A DNA stretch of 64,000 nt from GCA-2720975 sp964469565 (GTDB lineage Bacteria > Planctomycetota > UBA1135 > GCA-002686595): assembly GCA_964469565.1 (NCBI GenBank), contig CAYXZD010000013.1, positions 1 to 64,000 of the forward strand. Reading direction: 5' to 3'. A program made the position numbers and the translations under genes. Within the stretch, counting starts at the first letter, position 1. Each line of letters starts with the position of its first letter. This document shows, in pieces, positions 27,692 through 37,339 of the stretch. Under the pieces are notes generated by a model. That model saw nothing but the letters and a program-made list of their open reading frames with translations. It was not told the DNA's origin and made no database searches.

Positions 27692-29866
27692 TCAACGCCC
27701 GCCAGAATGGGGATCCTCGGGCTCTGTTAGAATCACAAGTTCATCACTGAATTCCAGCACCTCGATGGAAGCAAGAGTGTCTGTGCCATCCCTTGCTGGT
27801 TGGGTGTCTCGCACTGCAACCTGACCCTTGCCTCGCTCGATGATGTACTGACTTCGCGGCCCCTGGAACACGACGGTGTCCCGACCGCCAGCTCCATCGA
27901 TGGAATTGTCTCCAGCATTTCCCGTCAACCGATTATCAAGGTGATTCCCAATCAACCCCGAGTTATTTACGCCTCGTAGCCTGACATCTTTGAGGTGCTG
28001 GGATTTGGTGCTGTAGGGAATCTCTGTATCCAGCTGCAGGGTAAAGATGCCATCGAATTCAGGGGGCAAGTCGAAGGTGTAGGTCAAGTAGGGCCCAAAG
28101 AACTGCTCAAGTAGGGCAAATCCCCCTGGATCGTTTTCCTTGAGCGCCGCACGCGATCCATGCTTGTACATACCGAAGTGCGAGGCCCCCCTGTGGCGCA
28201 CGGCCTCATCGGCTATGGAATCACCTTCGTAGTGGCTTGGCCACCGGGTCCAAAGATCGAGGTAATTATCGAAGATACATGCGAAGTACTCGTTTCCGTG
28301 ATTGAGTGGTTCATCGGGTGGCCAAGCCTGCCAATGACCTACCCGAGAGCAAGCAAGGTTGGCCTGGTGTAGGGCCCAATCGTACTCGGGCAGGGCAGGT
28401 CGAATGCCAGCATCATGGACAAGGTGCAGAATCTCTTCGAAGGCGGCATCACGAGTGTGATGAGCCAAATAATCAGCAGACCCATCAGCCGGGCACTCAT
28501 TCGCCCGTAGGTCTTGCATAAAGAGGTTTGCCCGGTCTAGACCAGTCCGAAATGCCCGCTCCATGCTCCTATGGTCCTTCATCAAGACCATGGTTGCCCT
28601 GCGATCTGCCATCGCATTGGCAACCGCCGACTTATCACTCCCCAGCAGACTTCCAGGCACGTCGGTAAGGATGTGTTCAAGCACCTTGCGTGCGTGAAGG
28701 ATCTGACCCCGTGTCCATGACTCATGAGCGAGCAAGTGAATGGGCTTTCCGTTGGGAGCAACCACCTTTGTGTACCGGGAAAAGAATCTAAGGAACAATG
28801 CTGGAGTGCCCGGAGGTAGATCGACAATACCGTCGGCGGACGCTGAGGTGTCTATATCAGGAAGGTCAACATCCCCCGCTCCACGATGTTGACTCTCCTC
28901 GTCCCAATACTCTCGCCATGCCTGGCGAGCCTCATCATCATTACTTGTTTTGGGGCCCTGCGATGGTTGGGAGTTAGCGGGGCCAATCTTCTTGAGTGCC
29001 AAGCGACTCGGAGCATTCAGGACCTTGGCAGCCGTCGATTCATAAACGGAATAAAACTCCGGTAGGGTCTCTCTAAGTTGAGCAGGTGTGCGAAGCGTCC
29101 ACTCCCGTTCATGCGGCCCATAATCACGCTGCAAGTCCCAAGCCGTGGAGACGAACCAGTAGGCGAACTCCTGCAGAAGGACTCGGTCGTATTCTTCTTG
29201 CGAGACATCACCCTGCATTTCCTTATAGGAACTCACGTCGTAGCAGCCCTTTCTTATGGCCGTCTCCATAGCGCGATACAACGCTGACTCTCGTGTCAGC
29301 CCCCACTCCTCGGGGTATGCGTAGTGGAGTCCCACATCCGTGATCGTGTGCAATACGTGTTCAACCACCTCCATCACCCGGCCTTGGGGTACGTCCGATA
29401 TGATGATGTCGCAAATGCTGTATTGGTTGCGGAGAGCATCAAACGCCTCTTCATTTCGGCGTATGAGTCTCTCGAAAGCCCGTTCAGTCTTGGGAACTGG
29501 AAGCATGGCGCCATAGGCGTGCAGGCTGCCGAGGACTCGGTCTTGGTGAGCCCGGTCGGCCTTCTCTACTCGTGCGAAGATTTCTGCGATCACTTCTCCC
29601 ACATGAACCAAGAAGGACCCCTCCACATCCCGGCCAGCCACGAGCGTGATTCCACATGAGGAGAGCTGTTGGGTGAACGGTGGGCACCTGTCCGTTTCCG
29701 ATGGCCGAGTGACCATGTGCAGATCCTCGGGGACGGGTGCAACAGGTCTACGCTGGACACAGCCACCCAGCAGGGGCTCTGGGTCTTGCACTGTCGCCAA
29801 GCAAGGTGAACAAGCGAGGAGAGTTACTAAACAGGAATACACGCTGTTCCGGCTAGAAGGGGTCAT
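27692..29866 (-). CDS. Secreted protein of unknown function with internal duplication and RTX-like tail
   Basis: 724 residues with a signal peptide whose Cys-containing end (LLACSPCLAT) could be a lipobox. Two stretches look like diverged copies of one ~200-residue domain: VEHVLHTITDVGLHYAYPEE with following SALYRAMETAI and EFAYWFVSTAWDL, and FEEILHLVHDAGIRPALPEY with following WALHQANLACS and EYFACIFDNYLDLW. A short coil rich in acidic residues separates them. Near the C-terminus comes a haemolysin-type calcium-binding stretch (LIGNHLDNRLTGNAGDNSID, GAGGRDTV), then a TDTLASIEVLEFSDE closing that is common in RTX and serralysin-like proteins. Not assigned to a known enzyme family. Confidence 0.75.
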   Translation of the reverse strand: MTPSSRNSVYSCLVTLLACSPCLATVQDPEPLLGGCVQRRPVAPVPEDLHMVTRPSETDRCPPFTQQLSSCGITLVAGRDVEGSFLVHVGEVIAEIFARVEKADRAHQDRVLGSLHAYGAMLPVPKTERAFERLIRRNEEAFDALRNQYSICDIIISDVPQGRVMEVVEHVLHTITDVGLHYAYPEEWGLTRESALYRAMETAIRKGCYDVSSYKEMQGDVSQEEYDRVLLQEFAYWFVSTAWDLQRDYGPHEREWTLRTPAQLRETLPEFYSVYESTAAKVLNAPSRLALKKIGPANSQPSQGPKTSNDDEARQAWREYWDEESQHRGAGDVDLPDIDTSASADGIVDLPPGTPALFLRFFSRYTKVVAPNGKPIHLLAHESWTRGQILHARKVLEHILTDVPGSLLGSDKSAVANAMADRRATMVLMKDHRSMERAFRTGLDRANLFMQDLRANECPADGSADYLAHHTRDAAFEEILHLVHDAGIRPALPEYDWALHQANLACSRVGHWQAWPPDEPLNHGNEYFACIFDNYLDLWTRWPSHYEGDSIADEAVRHRGASHFGMYKHGSRAALKENDPGGFALLEQFFGPYLTYTFDLPPEFDGIFTLQLDTEIPYSTKSQHLKDVRLRGVNNSGLIGNHLDNRLTGNAGDNSIDGAGGRDTVVFQGPRSQYIIERGKGQVAVRDTQPARDGTDTLASIEVLEFSDELVILTEPEDPHSGGR

Positions 29867-29972
29867 GGCCTTTCCCTAGTTCGCTTTTTGGGTGATCACA
29901 AGCCTGGCTACACGGCAGCCAGACGGTGGGGACGATTACGAGGCCTTGGCCTACACAACCCCTTCATCAGAG

Positions 29973-31865
29973 TTACTTCAGAGCATCTGCAAGAGCACCA
30001 TATCCACCCACCACAGGCAGGTGTAAATGGCAGCCACCCAATTCGAGGGTCAACTCCGTCCCAGGCTCAGGCCAGAGGGTGAAGTCACGATCACTAGAAA
30101 ACACCATCAATCCAATCTCAGCCCCAGCGGGGATGATCTGGTCATCCGGCTGTAAGTCAAAGACTAGATCGACGCTCTCACCGGGAGTGAGCGCTTGGCC
30201 TTCCATGCGACAGGTGCTCGCATGTTCATCGGCCCATGGGGTATCCGACTCTGGAAGTACGCAGAGTTTGCGAGCAGCGTGGTTCTGAGGATCTGCCCAC
30301 CCGCGAGTAATGATGTTGTCGTTGATCTTGCGTGATTTCGTCCACGGAAGTGACACCAGCCAGACCGACACATTGGCTGCTGGCTTGTCACACGCAAGGC
30401 GTAGTTTGACGTGACTCGTTCCTGAGAGGTGTACCGGTTTAGTGAGGACACCCGTCGAATACACCAACCTATGCGGGGAAGTCTCTGCTTGTGCAAGAGC
30501 TGCCCCCGAATGGGCCACATCATCGATTAGGGTTTCTTTGGCCGTCATTGGGCCAGCCCGGAGTGTGAGGGTTCCCTTCTCATGTCCCCCTGGCTCAAAG
30601 AATAGAGCGACATCCTCTGATCGAGGGTTGGGGTAGTTTTGATAGGCCGTAGGCTCGCGGCTGCTTGCATCCTCGCGGACAATCCAGGCGCGTGAGTCTT
30701 GCTCAACACCATTGTCGACTTCACAAACGTAACGGGTAAACCAGCGGTTCATCTGCTCAAAGGGCGGAGAGCCACCGTGTCCCCCTTGATGCAAGTAGAG
30801 TTGAGCGGGAACTCCCTTTGCTTCAATAGCTTTGTAAATGCGCACACTGTGGTTGGGCATGACATTCCAGTCGTTCAGTCCGTGAGCCAGCAACGTTGCC
30901 GCTCTCAGTGGTCCGAGCTGTTTGAAATAGTCCCGGCCCTCCCAGAAAGCATTGTAGTCGCCGCTCTCACGGTCGTGCTCAGCCATGAGTAACTCATCGC
31001 GCACCTTGCAATCACAGGTCTCGCGCATTGCCTCATCTCCACTGTTGATGAAGTCGTAAAGCACGTCAAGGTCCTCACCCATCCAGCCTCCAGGATGGCG
31101 CACAAGTCCGTTAGAACGGTAATAGTGATAGTAGGACGTATTGGGAGCCACTGGGATGATCGCCTTGAGCCCATCCACCCCGGTAGTGGCCGCCGCAAGC
31201 GGAAGCGTGCCATTATACGATGTGCCTGTCATGCCCACGTTTCCCGTGGCCCAGTAGGCGAGTACCTCTTCATCACTGTCCACCTCGACAAACCCCCGCG
31301 CTCGGCCATTGAGCCAATCGATGACCGCCTTGGGAGCAAGGGCTTCATTACGACCACCCACTGTCGGGCATCCTTGGGATAAACCCGTTCCCGGTGAAGC
31401 CGAGTGCACGACTGCAAACCCACGTGGCACCCAACTCTTGATGTGTGAACGAGACATCAGTGGACGCTTGCTTTGTTGCGGGATCGAAGGGGCACTCTTG
31501 CGCATGGGTGGAGTGGCTCCTAATTCATGGGAAGGGCTCCAAAAGTAGCTCTTACCGCCCCCACTGGTTCCCGAGTAGTACGGACTCGTCTCATAGATTA
31601 CGTGGACCTTGAGGTCCTGTGAGTCCGTTTGCCCCGGCCGCGTCACGTCTACATGAACCCTGTCCAGGGAGCCATCCCCATCGGAATCGAACTCAGTCTC
31701 CACCCACAAGTCGTGCTGAATCCATGAATCCTTGTCCGAGAAAGCATCAGAAACTTGAGTCTGCCCATCCTCAATGAGCTGCTTATCAGATGGCTGGGCG
31801 GGGAGGGAGGGCCCACCGTGGAGAGTCGCTAGTGCAAAGGAAACCAGGGAGATAATCGTAATCAT
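29973..31865 (-). CDS. Xaa-Pro dipeptidyl-peptidase / CocE-type (S15) serine hydrolase
   Basis: 630 residues with a signal peptide (ends near ATLHGGPSLPAQ). The alpha/beta-hydrolase core has the nucleophile elbow G-T-S-Y-N-G (NVGMTGTSYNGTLPLAAATT), the acid in AHGLNDWNVMPN and the catalytic His in LHQGGHGGSP, followed by the jelly-roll C-terminal domain of family S15 (CNTDHVKL-type strands near LSGTSHVKLRLACDKPAANV). It would cleave Xaa-Pro dipeptides or act as an acylase/esterase; the two cannot be told apart by eye. It is upstream of and on the same strand as IS relics. Transcribed alone. Confidence 0.85.
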   Translation of the reverse strand: MITIISLVSFALATLHGGPSLPAQPSDKQLIEDGQTQVSDAFSDKDSWIQHDLWVETEFDSDGDGSLDRVHVDVTRPGQTDSQDLKVHVIYETSPYYSGTSGGGKSYFWSPSHELGATPPMRKSAPSIPQQSKRPLMSRSHIKSWVPRGFAVVHSASPGTGLSQGCPTVGGRNEALAPKAVIDWLNGRARGFVEVDSDEEVLAYWATGNVGMTGTSYNGTLPLAAATTGVDGLKAIIPVAPNTSYYHYYRSNGLVRHPGGWMGEDLDVLYDFINSGDEAMRETCDCKVRDELLMAEHDRESGDYNAFWEGRDYFKQLGPLRAATLLAHGLNDWNVMPNHSVRIYKAIEAKGVPAQLYLHQGGHGGSPPFEQMNRWFTRYVCEVDNGVEQDSRAWIVREDASSREPTAYQNYPNPRSEDVALFFEPGGHEKGTLTLRAGPMTAKETLIDDVAHSGAALAQAETSPHRLVYSTGVLTKPVHLSGTSHVKLRLACDKPAANVSVWLVSLPWTKSRKINDNIITRGWADPQNHAARKLCVLPESDTPWADEHASTCRMEGQALTPGESVDLVFDLQPDDQIIPAGAEIGLMVFSSDRDFTLWPEPGTELTLELGGCHLHLPVVGGYGALADALK

Positions 31866-31878
31866 GGTGAATCAAACT

Positions 31879-31945
31879 TGACCTTCCCGGGTTTTCGGAC
31901 ACCCAGGTTTAGGTGATTAGAAAGTTCACTGTACTCGGGGGAGGG
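31879..31945. repeat. IS3-type element end, copy 1
   Basis: A 66-67-base stretch beginning TGACCTTCCCGGGTTTTCGG that recurs with a few changes at 37685-37750 in the same orientation. The same core, TGACCTTCCC then TCGGACACCC after a short variable part, appears inverted at the right end of the IS3 relic ending at 41146. It therefore marks element ends. Here the transposase fragment lies directly to the right, on the minus strand. Confidence 0.7.
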
Positions 31946-32610
31946 GGTCTGGGGAAGTGTTCTCCCTTCCCCAGCGGGGGAGCCGCGCGAAGCCAGCCCC
32001 GGTTGGCTCTAGCGTAGCGCGGCGCTGCGGGGGCGGAGCCTCCTGGAGGAGGAGGTCCAGGGGAAGGAGACTCACAACTTGTGGAAAGCTCGCCGGCCCT
32101 CCACGCTGCGGCGCCATCAGCTTCGGCCGGAGTCCTGTACCCCAAGGCGCAGTGCAGGCGTTTGCGGTTGTAGAAGACCTCAATGTAGTCGTGCACTCCG
32201 GCACACGCATCGGCTAGGCGCTGCCAGCGGTGGTGATGGGCCCACTCCTGCTTGATGGTCCCAAAGAAACTCTATGTTCCCCGCGTAGTCGTAGCAGTCC
32301 CCAGCGCGGCTCATGCTGCTCTCGATGCCATGACGTTTCAGCAGGCCCCGGTACGAGATGCTCACGTACTGACAGCCACGATCGGAGTGGTGCACCCATC
32401 GCGCTGCGGGTTTTCTCGAAGTCAGAGCCATGACCAGCGCCTTCTCGCCAAGGCCGGTGCGCATGTGCCTCTTCATGGACCACCCCACAATCATCCTCGT
32501 AGCCATATCGATGATCGCAGCCAGGGAGGCCCTGCCTCCTGCTGTGCGCAAATAGGTATCGATACTTCCGCGCGGCTCATCGACACTTTGTTTGAGCCGC
32601 CCGACACGGC
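31890..32610 (-). pseudogene. IS3-family transposase (OrfB) relic, 5'-truncated and frameshifted
   Basis: The minus strand in two frames reads as the integrase core of an IS3 OrfB: ASLAAIIDMATRMIVGWSMK with the first catalytic region, WVHHSDRGCQYVS (second Asp) and HGIESSMSRAGDCYDYAGNI, where the usual N-A-x-x-E-S-F-F block has decayed; then a frameshift to HDYIEVFYNRKRLHCALGYR and its TPAE ending. Roughly the first half of the protein, including the helix-turn-helix and the OrfA, is absent. The piece is bounded on the left by an element end (31879) and on the right by IS66 relic sequence. Inactive. Confidence 0.85.
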
Positions 32611-32844
32611 CTAGCGGAAGGTGCCTTTCTCGAGCCACTTGTAGTGCAGCCAGGGACCGTTTCGGTCCCACTCGAGCAATTTAGTGCGATCGCGCCGCTT
32701 GTTCAGGAGAACGAACAGGCCTCCGGCGAAGATGTTTTCGCCAAGTTGGTCGCGGACAATGGCGGCCAGGCCATCATGGGCCTTGCGGAAGTCGACCGGC
32801 TCACGGCACAGAAAGATCCTGGTCGTGGACGGCAGGCTTAGCAC
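32611..32844 (-). pseudogene. IS66-family TnpB (Orf2) relic, truncated
   Basis: 77 residues with a GTG start at 32844: MLSLPSTTRIFLCREPVDFR, then KAHDGLAAIVRDQLGENIFA and DRTKLLEWDRNGPWLHYKWL. This is the conserved N-terminal two-thirds of IS66 TnpB (IstB-type accessory protein needed for transposition). The end has been replaced by IS3 relic sequence (from about 32610). It overlaps the end of the TnpA relic in the usual IS66 gene order. Confidence 0.85.
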
Positions 32845-33167
32845 CGTGCGACAGCCAGGAGTCGTGCGAGGGCGCCCTCATCGAACTCAAGCCCAAGCTG
32901 GCAGCGGATTCCACCCGGGAGGAGCAGCTCGATGCCGCTCGGGCGCGAAGGAGAGGCGCCTTGAGGGTGGAGAGTCTCAATCTCCACGAATCAGGACCCA
33001 CGGTGACGGAGGGCTTCGTCCCGCTGCTCGTCCCGGAGAGCCCTGTACGAAAGAACATGGACTGGGATGCTGCTCTGCTCGGAAAGTTGCTGGTAGGTCA
33101 GGAGTTGGATCTTGCGGAGTTCGAGCAGGCGGGGGATCTCGTCGGGGTTGTGGTTGGACTTGGTCAT
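32838..33167 (-). pseudogene. IS66-family TnpA (Orf1) relic with an in-frame TGA
   Basis: From the ATG at 33167: MTKSNHNPDEIPRLLELRKI, then QLSEQSSIPVHVLSYRALRD. After one TGA (residue ~56) the same frame continues as FVEIETLHPQGASPSRPSGI and GIRCQLGLEFDEGALARLLA, the normal end of IS66 TnpA (IELxLPxGxxL...LARLLxALR). The TGA replaces what is normally a Trp or other codon in a non-redox protein, so it is read as a disabling nonsense change, not as Sec. The TAA stop at 32840-32838 overlaps the TnpB GTG. Confidence 0.75.
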
Positions 33168-33279
33168 GCCGACCATCGTCGCACCTCGGCAGGTGCAGTC
33201 CAGGTGGGCGTCACGCGAGGGTTACCCACTTCTCCTTGAGGCTAGGCCGGTCACCTTCGTTTTCGCGTTTGCCGGGGTA

Positions 33280-33621
33280 ATGATACTGTCCATCGATGCG
33301 GTGCGTGGAGGATCGGGGCTGGTTCCGCTATGGGTTTCGTCTGCTCTCGTAGGTGTTCTCGTGGTGTTGGCAGTGAAGGCGTGCATACAGATTCCCTGGC
33401 ATCGGCGGTGGGGAGGCATGTGCTTGTCTTCATTCCTTGGGGCTCGGTTCGGGTCATGGTTACGACTCGAGATCACAGTGCCCGAGGACAACCATCACCT
33501 CTTATTGAGACCGGTTGCAGATGTTGGTGAGAATTGGCTGTCTTGGAGCCTACCCTTGATGGCAATCTTGTTCGTTCTTCCAGATTGGGTGGCGCTGTTT
33601 CAGCAAATGCATACCACCTGA
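33280..33621 (+). pseudogene. Two-helix membrane protein, probably 5'-truncated by IS66 relic
   Basis: Up to 114 residues from the ATG at 33280; the open frame extends further left, but that part is antisense to the IS66 relic. It has a hydrophobic start (MILSIDAVRGG, PLWVSSALVGVLVVLAVKAC) and a second hydrophobic stretch near the end (WSLPLMAILFVLPDWVALF), with a soluble part between. Reasonable protein sequence appears already upstream of the ATG (TFVFAFAGV), supporting loss of the true 5' end by insertion. Not recognised. Confidence 0.5.
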
Positions 33622-33711
33622 TCAATTCCCCGTCAGGGCATTGCAGAAGCCACACAGGACGGCTCCGATGGTCACCGGCACTGGCTAGGGTCAGAAGCGC
33701 TGAACGGCATC

Positions 33712-33834
33712 CTATTCACTCCATCCGAAAAGGTAGGCGTCTTCCTTGCACTCGGCACGAGACTTGAATCCTCTCTTGGGATAGTCGATTACCTTGCCGT
33801 CCACACCCCGTCGCCTCCACCTCCACTTGTTCGC
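33712..33834 (-). pseudogene. Fragment of a small DUF1508/YegP-like protein
   Basis: Between 33622 and 33886 no intact gene is present, but the minus strand carries 40 clean codons: NKWRWRRRGVDGKVIDYPKR, then GFKSRAECKEDAYLFGWSE and a TAG. The pattern WRW-x-GKVI-x-GFKS-A resembles the end of DUF1508/YegP repeats. A TAA lies one codon before its first residue and no start codon is available, so it is a remnant or needs a frameshift. Family link by pattern only. Confidence 0.4.
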
Positions 33835-33886
33835 TTAGTCTCTGTAGAATTCCCAGAGATGCTTGCTGGGCAGGATTTGTCTTGGG

Positions 33887-35812
33887 TTAGAAGTCGCGGA
33901 GGACTCGCTCAACGTACTCCAAAGATGTGATGATGTACCGCTCGGGGCACTGGAGCACAATGCGCTCGCGCCCAACGGAAGTGTCGCTGATGCGCACGGT
34001 ACCTAGGGTGCCATTTCCGTTCTCGAACGGATCTGTCCAGACTGTCCGGCCGTTAGGCAAGCGAAACTGGAACGAGAGGTCAAAGTAATAGACGCCTGGT
34101 GCTTGAAGCACGGATCGCGCAGGAGAGTCGTGCCAAACTGTCGCAGTCTCCGGGGTGATGAGCCCCTCGGCTGGATTGAGCATTGTCGGGACAATGTGTA
34201 CCCGTGCCTCTTCCACGAGGGCACGACCGATGTCACTATCGAGACGCTCTAGTCCACTAATCTCCACCTCGATCGGGATTCCTGGCAGGAGCTGGAGATC
34301 CTGGGTTCCAGGGGTGAGCGTGATCTCCATTGCGAGGAAGCCCGGAGCGAGAGCCGTACAGGAGCTAGGCGATCCAGGCTCGCAGACCATATGTACTGAG
34401 GATCCCCTGGCCACATGCAGCCACCCTTGTCCCCTCGGTGTCATGACGTTGACCAACATGGGACGTCCCTCTGGGTCCGTGAAAGAGAGTTTCGCCAGTT
34501 GACCTGCCAGTGGAACATGTAGCTCTGGAAATGTGCAATCTTCCAGTGGGAGCACTCGCATCGGTTGGGAAATTGCCAAAGGCTCGGCTGATGTGAGCGA
34601 GCGAGCTTCGACCACCCATAGTCCTGGAGTAATCCCGTCCAATTCGTAGCGCCCATCGCGGAGTGAGCTCCACTTCTCTGTGACCAGCTCGGTGTCGGCC
34701 CTTCGAGCACATACGCGCAGGGCGCTCCACTCCACCGATTCTAGCGGGTCTAAGGAGAGTGTTCCCATTATCTTGCCATAGCTGGGCAAGGTCACCGAGC
34801 CGCTTCCCCTGCTCAGTGAAAACCGTGCGCCCTTCTTGTTGAACGGGTGGCGCACGGAGAAGTCAAACCTCTCCCCGGGGAGGTCATCATCTGCGAAGAG
34901 GACGAAGGCATCATTAGTGCCTTCCAGTATCCACCCTTCAGGAGTTGGGCGCGTTCCATCAACCCGAAGCAATGTCGAGTGAACGCTACCCACATTCAGC
35001 TCCGAATAGGGGACAGACTCTCCAACCATGACCCTAGCCGTCACTATCGGCACCATGGTGTGCAAGTGCCGGAGTGGGGCTCGGATCAGCCCAATCCACG
35101 TGGCTCTAGTACAGTCGAACCCCAGTTCTGCGATCCCTGACGTACCGTCGACTGTGGTGATCCTTTGGTGGCAGGTCGCAGATATCGGGATCTGTGACCC
35201 TGTTTCCTGAAGCCAGTAGCAGGCACTCTCTCTTGCTGAGCCGACGCGGACACCAATCACCTCCCGGAGGCCCTGAAAAAAACGCACGGTGGAGAAGGCA
35301 GTCCGCGCGCTGGGGAAGTCAATCTGAATGACATTGCAAAATACTGGTTGAGCTTGTGAACTGTAGGGGTCTTCCGGTGCGAGAGAGCGGGTTCCCGCGA
35401 TTACCCAGTCCCCATAGTCGGAGATTGAGGATCTGAGGAGATGCGTCAGAAGCACCGTACCGTGCAACAGCGAACGATCTAGCCTGAAAGGGGGCGTGTC
35501 GAACTCGATGATTGTGTCCCCACTCTCTGCAGAAGTGACCAACAGCTTCTGCTCGACTCCTGGAAAATCTAGAGTCGGAAATTCGACCATGCTGGTCAAT
35601 ACTGGACTGCGCATGGCGTTCTTGGGAGAGTTGGGATCCGGAGTAGTTACAAGAGAACTTACTGACGCAGCATCCGCCGAGTTCTGTTCTGTCGACGTGG
35701 TTGAAACGAAGTTGGAACTCGGCCAAAACGAGAGGAGAATCCATATGACCACTGCTGACAAGAGCAAGAGCCACGCGGGGCTGGTGCTCAGTCTCTTTGC
35801 CGAATGTCGCAT
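33887..35812 (-). CDS. Membrane-anchored secreted protein with carboxypeptidase-regulatory-like domain
   Basis: 641 residues. The N-terminus has one signal-anchor helix (WLLLLSAVVIWILLSFW) after a short basic start, then a Ser/Thr-rich spacer. The body is beta-rich. Around residues 360-420 the run SLRDGRYELDGITPGLWVVE is the hallmark closing of a transthyretin-like CarboxypepD_reg unit, and other copies are more diverged. It shares architecture with the 1101-residue protein at 13131-16436, but there is no sigma-like gene here. Flanked by IS relics. Function unknown. Confidence 0.7.
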   Translation of the reverse strand: MRHSAKRLSTSPAWLLLLSAVVIWILLSFWPSSNFVSTTSTEQNSADAASVSSLVTTPDPNSPKNAMRSPVLTSMVEFPTLDFPGVEQKLLVTSAESGDTIIEFDTPPFRLDRSLLHGTVLLTHLLRSSISDYGDWVIAGTRSLAPEDPYSSQAQPVFCNVIQIDFPSARTAFSTVRFFQGLREVIGVRVGSARESACYWLQETGSQIPISATCHQRITTVDGTSGIAELGFDCTRATWIGLIRAPLRHLHTMVPIVTARVMVGESVPYSELNVGSVHSTLLRVDGTRPTPEGWILEGTNDAFVLFADDDLPGERFDFSVRHPFNKKGARFSLSRGSGSVTLPSYGKIMGTLSLDPLESVEWSALRVCARRADTELVTEKWSSLRDGRYELDGITPGLWVVEARSLTSAEPLAISQPMRVLPLEDCTFPELHVPLAGQLAKLSFTDPEGRPMLVNVMTPRGQGWLHVARGSSVHMVCEPGSPSSCTALAPGFLAMEITLTPGTQDLQLLPGIPIEVEISGLERLDSDIGRALVEEARVHIVPTMLNPAEGLITPETATVWHDSPARSVLQAPGVYYFDLSFQFRLPNGRTVWTDPFENGNGTLGTVRISDTSVGRERIVLQCPERYIITSLEYVERVLRDF

Positions 35813-35905
35813 TGATCAAGAACCGCAGGATCCATGGGCTTAAGGTGAAGGCGAAACGCCCGAAATACCACCATTCTTGACCAAATGATGATGGGAGGAC
35901 AGCGC

Positions 35906-36988
35906 TCAGTTCCCGTCGTAGGTCAGAGGAATGTCATGTCCGTCAGATAGGTCCGTGGTGGAGCTTTCCCACTCTACCTGGAAGCGTGGCGGGTTGCTTC
36001 CAGCATCATGCTTTACTGTGAGGTGAGATTCCCACTCGACCGTTGGTCCACAACTCATGCCCTCGCCGGTCATGGGGTTCGTGATCACCTTTACATATTC
36101 GTCAAAATGGCCACGGTATCGCCTCTCTGCTCCATTCCACGTTGGATCAAGTTGAAGCCCAGGAACATCCATTGAGTAGATCGTGCCCTGATCTCGGGGC
36201 CCTGATCCTACCCAGTCTGGAGCGAGGTCTTCATCGTCATTGCTCGCGTCGTCTGACCCCTGTTCTGAACTGGGGTTACCTCCGTTGGTCCAGATCGTGC
36301 GATCTTTCGTGCGCTTGATGTCCCAATCGACGTATGAATCAGCACATTGCGGTCCGACTTCGAAGGAGATTTCCATGGCGTTGCTCTTGAACAATCTGCC
36401 CGAATCGAGGTGCTCCATGTTGAACCCGGAGCCAACGTGGTTCCCCTGCGCCACTGGTTTGAACTTCCACTGGTTGTAGGCGGGAGCATTGTTGCCGGAT
36501 GATTTGCTTTCTCGCTCGCTTCGCTGGTCGGATTCGATGCGAAACGTTCCCCCGGTGACTTCGATGACCATAATTCGGTCCGCCCACTCAGTCGAACCGT
36601 TTGCGGTGATCTTGTAGCACCCCCTTTCGCATCCATTTGCAGCGATTCCATAATCCCCGTCATACGAGCTGTCGCAACCCAGCCATAACGAGCTCGACGT
36701 AGAGGCTTCCCAGACGGGTCCGTTGTCAGATCCACCTTCTAACGATGGCAAGGGTTCGATGACGAATTCGACAAGATCACCACCTCCAGACAGTTGAATG
36801 TTGATGTCAGCGGTCCCGTTCCGGCAAACGACCGCTTTTCCAACGGTTCCCATGCAGAAGTCACCTCCCCCGACAGGGATCTCCTTCCAGGGCTCAACCT
36901 GGGCCTTGGCCGTCTGAGCGAATCCGAGTAAGCAAAGAGAAATGACAGCGAAACGGCACGTGGCGGTAGAGAGTATCTGGTGAAGCAT
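35906..36988 (-). CDS. Secreted acidic protein of unknown function
   Basis: 360 residues from the ATG at 36988, which has AGGTGA just upstream; an earlier in-frame start (37033) would precede the signal peptide. Signal peptide: FAVISLCLLGFAQTAKAQ. The mature protein contains several Cys (DFCMGT, AVVCRNG, LGCDSSYDGDYGIAANGCER, GCYKIT) that could form disulfides, followed by an acidic tract (SDDASNDDEDLAPDW). No domain is recognised. Probably extracellular and monocistronic; it stands in the accessory region between IS relics. Confidence 0.6.
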   Translation of the reverse strand: MLHQILSTATCRFAVISLCLLGFAQTAKAQVEPWKEIPVGGGDFCMGTVGKAVVCRNGTADINIQLSGGGDLVEFVIEPLPSLEGGSDNGPVWEASTSSSLWLGCDSSYDGDYGIAANGCERGCYKITANGSTEWADRIMVIEVTGGTFRIESDQRSERESKSSGNNAPAYNQWKFKPVAQGNHVGSGFNMEHLDSGRLFKSNAMEISFEVGPQCADSYVDWDIKRTKDRTIWTNGGNPSSEQGSDDASNDDEDLAPDWVGSGPRDQGTIYSMDVPGLQLDPTWNGAERRYRGHFDEYVKVITNPMTGEGMSCGPTVEWESHLTVKHDAGSNPPRFQVEWESSTTDLSDGHDIPLTYDGN

Positions 36989-37339
36989 GATCACCTGTTT
37001 GGATGGAAGCCAGGCGTCCTCGGCTAGGGGCACACCCTAGCGTGACCTACCTTGTACCATGCTGTGGGCCCTTCCACGCCCTCCTTTCTAGATACTCTGT
37101 TGGCGATAGAGGGAGGATCGAAAGTACGACTCATGCGATGTCTCCGCTAGGTACCGGCCTCTTGGAGGCTCTGCCTGGGGAACCAAATCCGGAGACAGCT
37201 TGAAAGTCGCCGCGTGGATTGCAGGGCCTCCTCCACAGATCCTGTCCAGATTGCTCGGTCTTGCCTTGACATACCCAGGTCGCTGATCTGAAGACCAAAA
37301 ACTATATATACCTGTCTCACCTCTGTCTCTGATGTGACA

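Noticed and set aside
32981..33010. In-frame TGA in the IS66 TnpA relic as a possible Sec codon
   Set aside because: TnpA has no redox centre, the neighbouring TnpB is truncated and the element is dead; a nonsense mutation is the simpler reading.
33112..33279. 5' extension of the two-helix membrane protein
   Set aside because: This part is antisense to the IS66 relic, so it cannot be the native N-terminus.
37266..37308. Strong promoter TTGACA ... TATATA
   Set aside because: The spacing is about 31 bases instead of 16-19, so the two boxes cannot form one sigma-70-type promoter.
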